Source: Epiperipatus broadwayi (lineage: Eukaryota; Onychophora; Udeonychophora; Euonychophora; Peripatidae). From it: a stretch of 64,000 nucleotides of DNA. How positions within the stretch are numbered: the first letter of the stretch is position 1; each line of letters begins with the position of its first letter. The position numbers and the translations under genes are program-made. This document shows, piece after piece, positions 1-13,205 of this stretch. The DNA lies in the NCBI GenBank assembly GCA_028023455.1, contig JAQFVV010000349.1:343501-407500 (forward strand), written 5' to 3'. The notes below the pieces were generated by a model that saw nothing but the letters and a program-made list of their open reading frames with translations, was not told where the DNA came from and made no database searches.

Positions 1-785
1 ATCTCCAAGGTGCAGCGCAAGCATGGTGGGATTCACTGTTCACCCAACCTACAAATTTTGATGATTTTAAAGGAGCACTAATGAACTGCCTGGAGTGATG
101 ATTATCAGAAGGGAATTAAATATAAGGTGTCCCAGGAGAAATGTCCATCTGGAGAGCCTTATACACGCTTCTTCAGAAGACAGGTGGCCAGGTTAAGAGC
201 CTTGACATCTGACCCCCTATCTGAACTCCAGATTATTAGATTGATATGGCACAGCTTCCCAAGTTACATAGAAAGAATGCTAATTGGGACTGATCATCAA
301 TCTATTGAGCAGGTTGCTGAACTATTAACAGCCTATGATAGCTGCAGTGCATCAGCAGTCAAGGAAGGAGGAGCAAAGCAACCACAAAACAAACCTCCAT
401 ATGGAAGAGATGATGGGCCTAGAATAGGAGCCATCAGATACAAAAGGAAAATGCCTCCTCAAAATTATAGCAACTATGACCCACCATCATGGTACCATCA
501 CCAAAGAAATGGGATACCACCATGGAAAGGCAAAGAAGATATTCAACAGGAAATATGCATAGCCCATATCAAACCCAGGTTATAAAGAGATCAAATAGTG
601 ATAACTTGCAGAAAGGTGTGGCTAGAAATGCAAGCCACCATGATGGTGTATGGCCTGAAAAACGCCCAAAAATAGGACAAAATAGAAGTCCATCACCTCA
701 AAACAAAGAAAGATGTGATAGGAGAAGTGGCCATGATTATCATTTTTCCAAACCAGGCTGTACTTACAATATAGAACAATAAAAT
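1..785 (+). pseudogene. Gag-like remnant of an LTR retrotransposon, cut by the window edge
   Basis: From base 3 the frame reads LQGAAQAWWDSLF followed by an F-DDFKGAL stretch, the layout of the capsid region of Ty3-like Gag proteins (small-residue helix, WW, then a W/F..F motif). It stops at a TGA near base 96. A second open stretch (127-585, 152 codons) in another frame continues with RFFRRQVARLRAL and a basic, Pro/Gln/Tyr-rich tail. A third frame carries on to about 782. I see no CCHC knuckle, protease or reverse transcriptase after it, so this is a decayed fragment whose 5' part lies outside the window. The Ty3-like assignment is inferred from motif layout; a BEL-like or other LTR class is possible. 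Confidence 0.55.
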
Positions 786-3506
786 AAAGATAGCTGATGG
801 AAGAAGTTTGTGAGTGGGATGTAGTGATGCAGAAATTTGTGTTCTTCATGTTGAGATGGGTGGATGATTGAGCAGTGCTGCTTGGATGCATTGTGTTTAT
901 GATGCTCTGAAGTATATGCTTGGCACTATCCAGATCTGGATGTTGAGCTCTGAGAGTAGTCCAGCAATGTGTATATATAGGCCTCATGAATAGGCCTTGG
1001 TCTCATGAATAGACCAAATGATAGCCTCTAAGACTCACAGAAGCTGAGCAGGATTGGCTGAATGCCAAATTGTGTTTTTTTTCTGGCTCCTACTCTTAGT
1101 TGGATGATCCTTCTAGGTACAAGAGAGGTAGTGCTTAAAAATGAGGTATTTTCTCATGACATCATGGGGCAGTGTGTACTGGTAGTTTGTGCTTGGCCAT
1201 CTACTTATCCTGGCATTGGAGGCTACAGTTCATGTATTCACTTTTCCAGCTCATCTTATCCATTTCATTGGCAAACCTAAAACCAATGAAAATGCAGTAA
1301 TGAGAAATGATGTGTCTTATTATATGGAATAAAATCGTACTTCCACATGATTTCATCCCAAAATTTGGTGGGGGTAATGAAACAAGCACACTGTTTCACA
1401 TGTGTATGTATTCTAGAAACTATTTTACCCCCCCCCACCTTAAAAAAAAAACAGCAGATATATAAAAAGGTCGATCTTATATTTTTTCTAGAAAAATATA
1501 GCAAAACGTTTAGTTTATGACGTTACAAGAAAATCATTATTTTCTATAATTGAGAAAAGAAAATAATAAAAATAAATCATTATTGATTTTATAGATTTAA
1601 ATTACAATATAATTTAAATATATCACTCGTATTTATTTAAAGCTGGCATTTTTTTATTATTATTACATTTTTGGTTTTTGGAACGATGTGTTTGAATGAA
1701 GTGTGATAATAGCTTGAGGCAGTCTTAATAAATTAGAAAACATGAATTAATCCTCCTGGTTCATTATCTGTCCCACAAAAAATATTGTCCAATCCTTGGA
1801 AAGAGAAAGGCAATTGGACTTAAATGAAAGTGGTGGGACAACTAAGATATGTGGGCTGAGCTGCTTAATCAATCCGAAGAGCAGAATATAAATAGTCAAG
1901 TTGAAAGTTCAGAAGCAGATTAGATTGATTTTTTAAAAAGTTTTTTCAAAGAGATTTTTAGGAGATTCTAAAAAAGTTTTTCAAAGAGTTATTTTTTTTC
2001 AAAGAAAGATTTTTCAAAAATTTTGAAAAAAGATTTTTAATTTTAAAAAGATATTAAGAGCAGTTAAAGAACTACTATTAATGATGGAAAAAGAAAGCAT
2101 TATTAAGAAAAACATAACGATGGAAGGCTAATGGTAACAGCTTTTTTCTCCATTCCAAAAGCCATGTTTCTTCAAGATTTGCCTGGGTAAACATCACAGA
2201 AAGTAAACAATGCCATTCAGCTTAAATAAAATGAACCCTTTTTGATGGAACAGACTGGATATAAAAAAAATGAAGGTAAGAATTTTATAAAATATTCAAT
2301 ATTTATGTGTTTATAAAAACAAGACAAAACGTCTTTCTTAAACTAAAATTATGAATAAATGTAGCTATATGAAAATACGTTTATTATAAATGAAACTAAA
2401 ATTATATGTGTTTTTAAAAGACAAACAAAAACATCTTTATTATAAATAAATAAAAAATTATTAATAAAAATAGCTGCGTAAAAATACTTGTTGATAATAA
2501 ATTGTAAATGCTAGATGTCTTAAATGTCAATAATCAAAAGGTATTTTGTTCAATACTTATAAGTGTTTATAGAAATAAAAAAAAGAACAACGAATATCTT
2601 TCTTATAATGAATTATGTGAAAATACATTTCATTAATGATAAATATATAAAAAAAAATATCTATAATCAAAAGGCATTTTTAATAAGGATTGACTTCTCA
2701 TCTGCAGATATATTTAAATTAAAAAAAAAACTAAACACGATTACTTGTAACGATTTATATTACTAATATACAAATTAGTATACCTAGAAGAGTCAGAAAT
2801 ACAGAGCTATTACATATATCTCTAACTGGCTAATAAATAAAATGCTATTAGTTATCTTCATTATTATGTCTGTAAAGGATATCTTCATATAAGAATAATT
2901 AAACCACATTACATGTGATTACTATCTAAAATACTACAAATCAAATTTAAGTGGAACTCTGAATTAAATACAATGCTATTAGTTGTCTTCATTATTATTT
3001 CTGTTGTCTTAATATATCACACTCCTCTCTGTGAGCTGGCTAAATGATTTGAGATGTAAACTATACAAGGGATTGTCGATGAAATATATTTTGTTTGATG
3101 GACATTTATTTAAACTTGTTGTTTAATAAAATTATTGTTACTTAAAATTAATTTTAGTTCTTCAGTTGTTCAATTCTATTTTTTTGTTTTTATTGCATCA
3201 CTCATCATTCATTGCACTTGTTCATGAGAATCTCATGTCTCCTGATCTACGTCTGGCATAACTAGACCCAGGTAAATCAGGTTGTACTGAGATGGAACTC
3301 TAGTGGCACTGTTTGGAAAACCAAACAGAGAAATTTCTAGATGCTTCCAGGCTCTATGATGCTACATCCTCTGATGAGCAGGAAAGATTGTTGTGGAGGG
3401 AGGTTAACATCTGCATTGGGGAATGCCAATCGATAGTTCCTTCCTGCAACATACTCATCAGGAAATTATTACAACTGAGGTAATAAAAGGGTTGTATGGG
3501 TAAGGT

Positions 3507-3508
<2 letters not shown>
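786..3508. other. AT-rich non-coding stretch
   Basis: No supported gene. Poly-A/T runs and short A-rich direct repeats (AAAGATTTTT-type around 1930-2050) are present. Open frames here are short and low-complexity. Confidence 0.6.

Positions 3509-3597
<89 letters not shown>
3509..3597. repeat. (AT)n microsatellite
   Basis: About 88 bases of uninterrupted alternating A and T. The Tyr/Ile open frames that cross it are artefacts of the dinucleotide. Confidence 0.97.
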
Positions 3598-3598
<1 letters not shown>

Positions 3599-5975
3599 CT
3601 AACACAAATTATCAACTTATTTAAAAATATTTGTAAATTAAATGAGATGTTCATAATATTTTATGATTTAAATGTAAATACATTAAAATTTAATATATAA
3701 TAAAATATTTTATAAAAAAACACTTTTATTTAATTTAATGGGTAATACCTGAAAAGCCAAAAACAATCGCAATTCTGGTTGTTATATTTAATTTGAAATT
3801 AAAGTGTGGAGTATAGTTAAATTAATTATTTTAACCACTAATTATTGAATTAATTAATCTATGAATGTTTCCAGCTTTTATTTCAAATTAAATATAACTA
3901 TCAAAAAAACGTGTTTGAAAAAAGATTTTTTTTTTAGTTTTTAGTGCAATAATCCATTAAATAAAAATGGTTTTACAAAATATTTGTTGAATATATTATT
4001 TTGTAATTTTTAATATTCTGATATTTTGTAATAAATTTTTTTCTAACCATTCATATTCAAACTTAAAAATTGAAAACCCTAAACAATGTCACTATAGTTT
4101 TAGTATATGAAATGAAAATTATGTGTATTAAAAATCATTTACAATATCTTTTTGTTTATGAAAGCAGCATTTTTTAAAAAGCAAGTTTTAGTTAAACAAT
4201 CAAGAGCGATTAAGATTTCATTTTTCATTTCTTTTTCTTTCTATTTTAATTAATTGCAAACATGTTTTACTGAATTAGTCATGACATTTAATGAAAATAT
4301 ATTTTAAAAATATATACGGCCATTTGTTGCATATCACTGAAAATTTACTGAACGAGTATCAAGGCATTTGAAATTTGGCCTGCTAATACTTTTAGGTTGA
4401 CCAATCAGTTGGGTAAATATTGTATTATCATGGATAGCTAACATGTGTATAAAATTTAAAGGAAATTTATTCAATATTAAAAATTGGTTAAAGATTTGAC
4501 CCAAACAAGCAAATTAAATTTTTAAGCTAAATAAAAGCGTTTAATCAAAATATACATAAGCATTCTTTACAACTTTGTTATATTTTGTAGGATCTTTTTA
4601 TTTAAGAAAGAAAGGAGAGGAGGAGGCTAATAACTTTGGATTGTTATACAATTAACATTAAAATGTGGAATAATAAATAAATGTATTATAATATTATGAG
4701 AGCCTTTTTCCAGTTTCCAAGTTACCACTAACTCTTATTAAGATCTAAGAAAGATTTAGATTAAAATAATTCTCATGTTCAATAATTATTTATTAGTGAA
4801 ATGTATTTGCTTTGTAAAAGTTATGTTATTATAAAATATTTGTATTAATTAAACAATCTGTGGAAGTTTAAACAAAGTTAATCAAAAATTAAACTAGGTG
4901 CCAATGTCATCTTAGCACCAGATATATAACTTTTCCAGGCCCTGTGCTTTTTAAATGAATTAAGTATAATAGATGAAATATCCAATTTTTGAACATATTT
5001 TAAAAACTATATTCCCCATATAGAAAATTTACAAAAGATATTAAATCAGTAGCCGTGAAATGCAATAAATATATAGTTTTCTTAAAAATATAGGTTTTGA
5101 AAGCAGTTGCTTTTTTACAAATATATTGTAATAATTTGTTTATTTACAAACAATCAAATTTTATCTTTAATAATCTTTTCACATTTTAAACCCTTTTCAG
5201 AGTGGATTGAATTTACTACCATGTATTGTATATACAGTGGAGCCACAATATCCATTATATTTTGTTACAAGCCTTTCTCACATACCCAATAGACAATAGC
5301 TCATATTTTGTTTAAAAGTTTTGATTACATATCATACACATTATTTTCTGGACTCTAAGTATAGAGTATTTTTTATCATGTGTATATGCTTTTTATATAA
5401 ATTAAGTTTATAGTATAAACAAAATGTCTAAAACATCATGTAGTTATTGATAATAAATAGAAAGAAATCCCTTATTCACATTTATTCAAAAAATATTATA
5501 AAACTTACTATATCTTGATTTTTTTAAAAATAAATTTTTATGAACTTTAACCTTTCTGACACAATACAATAAAATCTAGTAGAAGCATTTTACCTGTTGA
5601 TATTTTTTATCCATAAATTCAATATCTTACCAAAAAATTATCTTTTATGGTTGTAGCTTTAGTCATTTTAGGAGTGCAAACAGCAGTTTTAAAGATGCTT
5701 TTCTCTTTTCATTTTTTCTAATTAATGATGCATTCCATTTGAACTTATAGCTAACTTCTGATCATGATTTATTTCTTTTACTGCAAATTGATAACTTTTG
5801 TCATATTGCTGATTAAAGAAAAATGCAAATTCTGTTAGATTATGATTTTAAAAAATTATTAATAAATATTGTATTATATCAAACTTTTAAAAGAAAACAG
5901 AGAGAAAAATACCTGTACTTTCAACATATTTAACACAAAGAAAGGATTGTTAATAAATAAAATCATATAATATAA
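3598..5975. other. AT-rich non-coding stretch with one small inverted repeat
   Basis: No gene seen. Bases 3780-3802 (GTTATATTTAATTTGAAATT...) are repeated in reverse complement at about 3876-3899, making a 22-bp stem around a loop of about 75 bases. Confidence 0.55.
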
Positions 5976-6060
5976 TATTAATTAATCTATGCATTTTATT
6001 ACTGTTTCATAATGCATTGTAAAACAGTAATAAAGTGCATAGATGAGTTAATATTACATA
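5976..6060. repeat. Short palindromic (MITE-like) element
   Basis: The left arm (TTAATCTATGCATTTTATTA...) is repeated in reverse complement on the right, giving arms of about 35 bases around a short centre. There is no coding capacity. A non-autonomous DNA-transposon remnant or a simple hairpin would look the same. Confidence 0.6.
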
Positions 6061-6440
6061 TATTTAGCAACGCAATAAAAAGATTAGTTATTAAATGAAA
6101 TCATGTTAGGATTAGTAACAACATCGCAAGAAATTCATAAAATTTACTAAATTTATGAGTTTTAATTTTTTAATTTTACATGTTTTGTTTGTTTATATAT
6201 ATACTGAATAGTGTATAGCTGAAGTAGTGTACATTGATATAGAGCATATCATATCTGTATAACAAATTATTTTTGTTTTTCTAAGTTAAAATTAATAAAT
6301 GTTACCCAAGAATCTTTCATGACTCAACATAATCTAATTTAACATTATTGATTGTCAAACACAAACAATATGAAATTTTAAATTATAGTGAGTAATTAAT
6401 AATTTATTAAGCACATACTCACTACATAAGTAATACATAT

Positions 6441-6610
6441 TAAGGCTATAGTCTTAAGACTATGCACCTAGATGTGACAGTGGGGACCTCTACAAATCTT
6501 AATACAAGAATAAACGCTCTTGTGTTTTCAAGTAATTTATTCTTGTGTTAAGATTTGTAGAGGTCCCTATGGTCACATCTAGGTGCACAGTCTTAAGGTT
6601 ATAGCCTTAA
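6441..6610. repeat. Foldback element, 170 bp
   Basis: Two arms of about 75 bases are near-perfect reverse complements. The left arm begins TTAAGGCTATAGTCTTAAG, and the right arm ends CTTAAGGTTATAGCCTTAA. The loop is about 20 bases. Shape and size fit a MITE. No second copy was noticed in the window. Confidence 0.8.
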
Positions 6611-6694
6611 ATTACAGTGAGGTAATTGATTATTTTTCAGAATAAAAGGCAGGAAAAGTAAATTTTATAAAATAATTTTACTTCATCATAAATT

Positions 6695-6756
6695 TGGCTC
6701 GTGCAGTGGTAGAGTGGCAGAGCACAAGGATCTTAAGTTACATCCCAGCTCTGTTA
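6695..6756 (+). repeat. Weak tRNA-like sequence, possible SINE fragment
   Basis: GGCTCGTGCAGTGGTAGAG resembles a tRNA 5' end with an A-box. A degraded B-box-like stretch follows about 40 bases later. There is no cloverleaf and no clear poly-A tail, so this is at best an old tRNA-derived fragment. Confidence 0.25.
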
Positions 6757-7672
6757 CTTAATTAATGCTTGAATTTCTTCGGAAATTCTTACAATAAAAC
6801 ATTCAATTATTATAGAGCATTGGGAAATGGATGGCTTCTGGAACTCAAGATCCATGGACGTTCTGTCATTTCTCTTGCTTGAACTTCTTATGAATTCTTA
6901 AAGAAATAAGCTATTTGATTATTTTTATTCTAAATTTTGAGATAAGGTACTTGTTTTTCTTTTGGAAAATATGGTCAGTCATCTGAGATGATTGAATGAC
7001 AAATTTGTGGTCGATTCTCAAATCATCAACGAACTTTACTTGAGAGATCTCCTCCAAGAGTGGACTAATCAATCTTGACACCTAAGCAAGGACAACACGT
7101 ATATCTTTTAAAATTACTTCAAAGCCTATTAGTACTTATTTAGAAAGATCTCATGATGGATAGGAGCAGATCTGTTTGTTATATCTATAACCAGATTTTG
7201 AATCTGTACTAAATGAAATTTTTTTCTGCTCTATAACCAATTTAGCTAACTATCCATATTTTTTGATAAATGGGTATATAGATATTCTTAGCTGGAAGAT
7301 AAAACAGAAAGGAAAAACTATGCAAATTCACACTATCTGATAATTGACAAAACTGAGTGAGTACTGCATTTTTCAGTGATTAATGGAGGTCTTTGTCTTG
7401 TGTAAACTATTTATTAAAAAATGCAATGGTCTTTTGAATAAATTGTAAAAATAATAATCTATATTAAATAAAATATAAATAATATTAAAAAATATCTAAA
7501 CAAAAAATCCTAAAAAATGAAACAAAATAATAAGTAACTTAGAATAAAGAAAAATCATTCATTGACTTTCATTGTAGTAAATAACTTGACAGTTTTTTTA
7601 TAATTTATACTATTATATATAGCCTTTTCTACAAAAATCACTGCTTGATCACTTAATTGATCATAGGTTGTT
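6757..7672. other. AT-rich non-coding stretch
   Basis: Nothing recognised on either strand. Confidence 0.5.
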
Positions 7673-7730
7673 GTTTTTTTTTTCATGTGTCATAGCATCG
7701 GCCGGGAAGCGAACCCGCTAACTCGGGATA
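7673..7730 (-). mobile_element. tRNA-derived SINE, truncated copy
   Basis: Reads as poly-T, CATGTGTCATAGCATCGGCC, GGGAAGCGAACCCGCTAAC on the + strand. This is the reverse complement of the 3' half of the SINE seen complete at 8171 (B-box GGGTTCGCTTCCC, then GGCCGATGCTATGACACATG and poly-A). The 5' tRNA half with the A-box is missing. Confidence 0.8.
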
Positions 7731-8156
7731 ATTTAAACATTTTCAATTTAGAGTATACTTCTCTCTGCTACAGTTAAAGATATAATTCTTTGGGTCACAG
7801 TATTTATAAATATGTACTCAAAATTATTTTTACATACATTACACACTTCTAATATAAAAATCTAAATTCAAACTTTCACTTTCTTTTTTTTGGGGGGGGG
7901 GGGGAGGTAAGCCTCTACGTATATCAAGTTGTAAAAAATAATTAAATAAATGGCCCAATTTCTGAACAACATTAGGTAGAAATTTTTTTATTTCTGTTAA
8001 ATGCAAAGATGGGGAGAGAAGCAACGTTCAGCGCAGCTTGGAAAGGGAAAAAAAATATTCAGGGACTGTAACCTCTCTCAATCAAATAGTTTAATAGAGT
8101 AGGAGAAAAATAGTAATATTATTTGTTAATCTACTTTCCTTAAAAATAACAAATCA

Positions 8157-8281
8157 AAAATCAGGAATAGTCAAGCGTTGGTGGCCGAGTGGTTAGCACA
8201 GCCGCCTTACAAGCAGTTGTCCCGGGATTCGTTTTTCGGCCGATGCTTTGATACATAAAAAAAAAAAAAATCAGAAATAAT
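8157..8281 (+). mobile_element. tRNA-derived SINE with target-site duplication
   Basis: The body (8171-8270) begins AAGCGTTGGTGGCCGAGTGG, with an A-box-like TGGCCGAGTGGTTAGCA, then CCGCCTTACAAGCAG (anticodon-arm-like), CCCGGG and GGCCGATGCT. It ends in poly-A. Flanks AAAAATCAGGAATA and AAAAATCAGAAATA look like a target-site duplication of about 13 bases. The element is essentially a single tRNA-like unit plus an A tail, probably from a class II (Leu/Ser-type) tRNA and mobilised by a LINE. The B-box is damaged in this copy. Confidence 0.85.
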
Positions 8282-8889
8282 AATATTATTAAACATTGGT
8301 TTCTTTGAGATTTTCTGAATGAAAAATTTGTTTAGAGAATCTTTTAATTAAAGAAAAGAGGGATTATTCTTTCTATCTTCAGTTTGTTGTTGCTTTATTT
8401 AGGTTTTTTCAGCTACTAATTTAGTAAAAAAAAAATTTTTTTAATGTGACATTTAAGTGCTTCTTGTAATTTGGTATCAAATGGTTTTGATCTCATCGCA
8501 CTAGAAACTGTTGGAAGTCATTTATTGATAATGTTTAAATTTTGAGCTATCTTAATCTTTTTTACAATGCTTTCAACTTGATATATATATAATGTATAGT
8601 CTGCATTTTATAGTCAATTAAGGCTGAATTGCAAAGTAAGATCTTTAAACTTTTCTAAGGAGAAATCGAAAATGCATCTCATACTGTCGTAAAAATCTTC
8701 ATTTATATTTAACCCTTTCACTCTGGAATATATATACTGTATATTTAAAAGTGTGTAAATACATTCTTCTTCAAACAGATGATATCCAAAATATATAATT
8801 GCTTAACTAATTTTATTAGGTAATCGAGATCACTATCAAACATTTTAAAATGCCTTCATTATTGTTCATTGTTTATCCATTGTATTTTG

Positions 8890-9053
8890 TTATAACATAA
8901 TTTATAAGTATATAACCCTTGCACGACCATAGTGGTAATTGGCAATCTTTTAGATAAATGTTAATGTTATAACTAATTTATAAATATATATCGCTTGCAC
9001 GACCATAGTGGTAATTTGCAATCTTTTAATTAAATGTTAATGTTATAACTAAC
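8890..9053. repeat. Tandem duplication, about 76-bp unit, two copies
   Basis: GCACGACCATAGTGGTAATT and its context occur twice with a 76-77 bp period. TTATAACTAA(C/T) at the end starts a third unit. No coding potential is seen. It looks like a local duplication rather than part of a satellite array. Confidence 0.85.
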
Positions 9054-9267
9054 GATGTACTAAATTGTTATGTTAATATTAGCCCAGATATAGACTTTAA
9101 ACTCACTTAACGATCAATATAATTTATCATATTATCTTAACAAATATTAATGTAAGAAATTTTAGCCTAATAAATAGTTATAACATTGATATTATGTTAG
9201 AAGTTTTATATGAGCTGATAATTAGAGAAATGTAAAATAAACATCATATGCTTGTGTATAACTGTTG

Positions 9268-9909
9268 TTAAAACAAGCAAAACTCATTATATATATTGCC
9301 ACACACAGCAAGCTAGTGTAATCAATGGATGCCAGAAGACTTGTGCATAAAATCCCTATCTAGTGCCCACTCATCCAATATGCCCAGACTAGTTTCTGGC
9401 TTATAGCCTTCATCAGTGAGGAGCCTTGGATCTGAGAGCACTGCACCTAGATCTTAGGATCTAATGCAACCTTCCAGCAGCAACCTTTTATCTCCAATTA
9501 ACTACAAAACTATGAGTCTATGGTTATTAAACTATGAGGCTATGGTTATTAAAGAACAAAAGACACCAAAATGTATGGGTACTGAACTGGGTTCGGACCC
9601 ATATGACTATATAAGCTAATGGGCTTGGATTGAAAATGTTAAGGTGTTTTTAGTTTAAGACTCATAGTTTTGTAGTTAATTGGAGATAAAAGGTGGTTAC
9701 TGGAAGGTTGCATTAGATCCTAAGATCTAGGTGCAGTGCTCTCAGATCCAAGGCTCCTCACTGACCAAGGCCATAATCCAGAAACTAGTCTGGGGATATT
9801 GGATGAGTAGGCACTAGATATGGATTTTATACACAAGCCTTCTAGCATCCATTGATTACTCTAGCTTGCTGTGTGTGGCAATATATATAGTGAGTTTTGC
9901 CTGTTTTAA
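9268..9909. mobile_element. Family 1 foldback/SINE composite, complete copy (642 bp)
   Basis: Terminal inverted repeats begin TTAAAACAAGCAAAACTC and end GAGTTTTGCCTGTTTTAA. The two arms of about 240 bases are near reverse complements and include AATCAATGGATGCCAGAAG, CAGACTAGTTTCTGGCTT and TCCAAGGCTCCTCACTGA. The unpaired centre (about 9513-9660) contains GGCTATGGTTATTAAAGA (A-box-like) and, some 45 bases on, GGGTTCGGACCC, a good Pol III B-box. So a tRNA-like head sits inside a long hairpin. The outer ends overlap TTAA, which could be a target site but may be chance. There is no transposase. Confidence 0.75.
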
Positions 9910-10042
9910 ATGTAAAATAGTAAAGTTATAATACCATTGAGCCATGAGAGAAAAACACATGGCAATTGAAGTACATTTTAATGTATTGTGGTGGAGGGGT
10001 CACATCAGAAGTTATTGCTGGAAAGTATAAAAACTCAAATCA

Positions 10043-10161
10043 TAAAATGTGTTTTTTATATATATGTCAAATGCGTTGATTGGGACGCAAAAACGGGCCA
10101 GTTGCTTGGAAGGCAGCTATGCTAACCACTCGGTCACCAATGCTTGACTAAAATGTGTTTT
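10043..10161 (-). mobile_element. tRNA-derived SINE with 13-bp target-site duplication
   Basis: Minus-strand copy: the + strand reads CATTG-like end, GCTTGGAAGGCAGCTATGC, TAACCACTCGGTCACCAATG. Exact duplications TAAAATGTGTTTT flank it at 10043-10055 and 10149-10161, the signature of LINE-driven insertion. The middle (GGAAGGCAGCTATGC) differs from the CCGCCTTACAAGCAG version, so at least two subfamilies exist (compare 41366). Confidence 0.88.
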
Positions 10162-12540
10162 GGCAAAATAAAAACTAGAGTATTAACACATATATATATA
10201 TTGTTTAAAAAAAGGGTGTGCATATATAAGAATTATTTATACAAGCTAATTTATAAAGAAATGTCTTAACATTTGGACAACTTTTTTAGAGATTTTGAAT
10301 TATTTAAACAGGATTGAGTATTTAAATCAAATTGGCCTCAATAAATAAATTGAATGGGAGGTGACTAAAATCCTGTCCATAAAAATTGAGATTTATTTTG
10401 ATATAAATCAAAGAAGGGAAGTTTCAATGGATATTTCATGCTAAAGTTACGATGATGCAATAAAATTTTACTATTTATAAAATACTTAAGTATTTAAAAA
10501 CGTGTTTGGTCAATTGAATATTAAGTCAATCATATATTTACTTCTAGATATAATGATATCATTATCACTAGATGGAGCTATAATCTCTGGTGTAATACTG
10601 CATAACATCACATCTCTGCAATTAGGTATCTATTAATTGAATGTAAATATGCCTAGAAGCAGAAAGGGTATAAATAATGAAGTTGTGGAATAATAAATAT
10701 AAATAAAGTGATTATATAGAAAGTGGGTTATTGATTTTTATGCTGGGTTTGGGAAAAGATAAGGGGAATTTAAATATAAAGGCCATGGAGTTGACAAAGA
10801 TTATGTTGTGGGAATGGGATGGAGCAGGATATGGGAAAACTTAGGGGGGGAGGGAATGAAAAGGGAAGGTAAAGTGGCTAACAGGTTTATCTGGGCATAG
10901 TTGCTGAGAGATTCCTGACTTCATATAAGAAGTCACAGTGCATCACATCAGATCAATGGATATAGAGCCTTAAAAGATCATAACTTTTGTCTATTCTATA
11001 AGATAAATAATGTCATGAGTGAGTTCACTTCCTGGCCGATGCTATGACACATGAAAAAAAAAATTATAAAAAAATGATATCATGAAGAAAATTAAATATA
11101 ATGAAAAAATTCAGCAAAGTTAAGACTATACTTGAAATAAAAAAAAATATTTCAAATTAGTAAATATAAAAAAAGGCCATAATGAATAGTAGAGTTAATA
11201 ATATGATATTGATTTAAATTATATTATATAACATCTTCAGAAATATATATATATAAAATGTTTCAACAAACTATTATTTAAGTGTGATAATAGATAGATT
11301 AATTTGTAAACTTTAAATCATTATATTTTTATTTTCTCTTATAAAAACGTATAATATTTTTATGTGTGATATAGATATAAATATTTACGAAAAACTAAAC
11401 TAGAAATTTTTATTTTACTATATCTCTTAAACTATTTGTATACAATTATCAAATGATTTGTGCTATATGTGTACATATTTTTAAAAATTAGGGAGAGAGG
11501 GGGGCTGAATCATATGTTAAATCCAATCAGATATAAACGTAAATAGTACTGTACGAAAGTAATTTGTGTTTTTATAAATATATCCACCATATAAGTATGA
11601 TTTAATGCATTCGTATGAAATTGCAATGTAATTTTGAATATTTTTCAAATTTCTTTATTATTTCCATAATTAATTATTTCATTAAATTATTTATAATTAG
11701 ACAGTATTTGTTATGTCCATTCTTTATTCAATTCGCAACCTGATTGCTTAACAAACAGTTTACTTATACATACGATTCTAAGTCATTTAATACCATATAT
11801 AGAAAGTATTTTTAAAATGGTGCTAGATTATGGGTAACTTATTAGAATAGAACACATATTTAAAAAATAATAAAGGTAGCAGATTATTATTAGTACACTG
11901 AATCCAGGAAATGACACCAGAAGGTAGGCATTTTTATCGTCAAAACAAATAAAGCTGATTTGTGCTAACAAAATCAGCTTTGGTTAGCATAGATAAATGA
12001 GTAAAAATGTTTATTGTAAGGAAAATGTAACTATTTTATCAGCATTACTTCATTGAGATTATACTTAGAGTATTCAAACTATATAAATTGATGATGATAG
12101 GTGATTTAGCAATGACCCAATTACTGATCAATATTGTGCTTCATGAATTTAATTTTTGTTACTATGCTTAAATAGATAATTGTTAGAAGATCTTTTTCCA
12201 ATACACAGTGATATATCATTATGTGGTTGTGTGTGATAAATAATCTTATTTGCTTCTGCTGATCATTAGCATTAGCATTGATGTTTTAGCATTGAGATCC
12301 AATAAATAAATGGAATTCTAACATGGCTCAAATAAAATCATCTAAATAATAGCCATTCAGATTGTACAGTAGTTGTATTTTTACACATTAAATCACAATA
12401 AATTATGAATAAATTTTGAACAATGATAAAAATATTTGAGAGGATTTGATGATCTGAAGCAAATGATGGAGCTTGTTTGGCAGACATACATCTTGGTGGC
12501 TATTTGCCTTTTCCTAAAATCCATTTGTTTGAAGAAGAGT
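10162..12540. other. AT-rich non-coding stretch
   Basis: No gene recognised. It contains the SINE tail listed separately at 11021 and a small hairpin at about 11950-11985 (AAAGCTGATTTGT / AAAATCAGCTTT). Confidence 0.5.
11021..11063 (+). mobile_element. tRNA-derived SINE, 3' end only
   Basis: GGCCGATGCTATGACACATG followed by poly-A is the 3' end of the SINE seen at 8171 and 41810. The tRNA-like 5' part is absent or degraded. Confidence 0.75.
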
Positions 12541-12548
12541 TATGTTTA

Positions 12549-12601
12549 GTAGAAGATTTTTAAATATATATATATTGAATATATATATTTAAAAATCTTC
12601 T
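12549..12601. repeat. Perfect short palindrome
   Basis: GTAGAAGATTTTTAAATATA... is repeated exactly in reverse complement, with about 25 bases per arm and a TGA-containing centre. It is probably a tiny MITE derivative or an (AT)n hairpin. Confidence 0.8.
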
Positions 12602-12822
12602 ACACATACACATGTATAAAAAATGCCTTATATGATTGGAATTTATAACAATAGAAATATTGATCCTAAAAAATAAAGTTTCAACCATTATTTTTTTTTT
12701 TACAAAACCTTCCTTAATTATAGGAAAACAATTTTTGGATCTAAATTTTAATATATTGACTTTTAACTGAATTTAAAATCTACAGCTGGGCTAATATGAA
12801 ATAACAATTCTAGTCGAATTAG

Positions 12823-13205
12823 AGGTGATTTGAACCCAGACTTTCAAGCTCCCTTTAGTCATTTATTCCATCTTACATAACCAATACATACAAGTGCTTA
12901 CATGTAAAAAAGATAAATGATCTCCAATATCAATATTTTGTGCTGAAACAGCACTTATCAGTTGGTCCGGATCATCATCTCCCAAATGCACATATATAAT
13001 CAGTGCTCAGTTTATATTAAGATAGCAAATCTTCAAACATTAATGAACAGGTTTCAATCTTCTCCACTCTCAAATTCTTCATCCATTCATATCATTAAAA
13101 ATCTGATGACGGCATGTTCAAAGCCCTTGTCTACCAATTTGTTATCATACCCATATTGACCACAAGTCATTCTGATCCCTCCTATGAAGGATCTTAAGAC
13201 CATTT
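12823..13205. mobile_element. Family 2 dispersed repeat, single arm
   Basis: GATTTGAACCCAGACTTTCA, AGCACTTATCAGTTGGTCC, TTTATATTAAGATAGCAAAT and a CATTCTGATCCCTCC end occur in the same order as at 16750, 34204 and 36070, and in reverse at 17090 and 34590. Reverse-complemented, GAGTTCAAATCC is a Pol III B-box-like word, so a SINE origin is likely. Open frames across it are not conserved genes. Confidence 0.75.

Noticed and set aside
622-987. 121-codon minus-strand frame overlapping the Gag-like remnant
   Set aside because: It is the complement of repeat-derived sequence, has no family features and no splice or start context.
3354-3654. Minus-strand open frames rich in Tyr-Ile repeats
   Set aside because: They are the translation of the (AT)n microsatellite, not a protein.
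8171-8255. Functional tRNA gene
   Set aside because: Poly-A tail, target-site duplications, damaged B-box and many mutated copies show it is a SINE, not a working tRNA.
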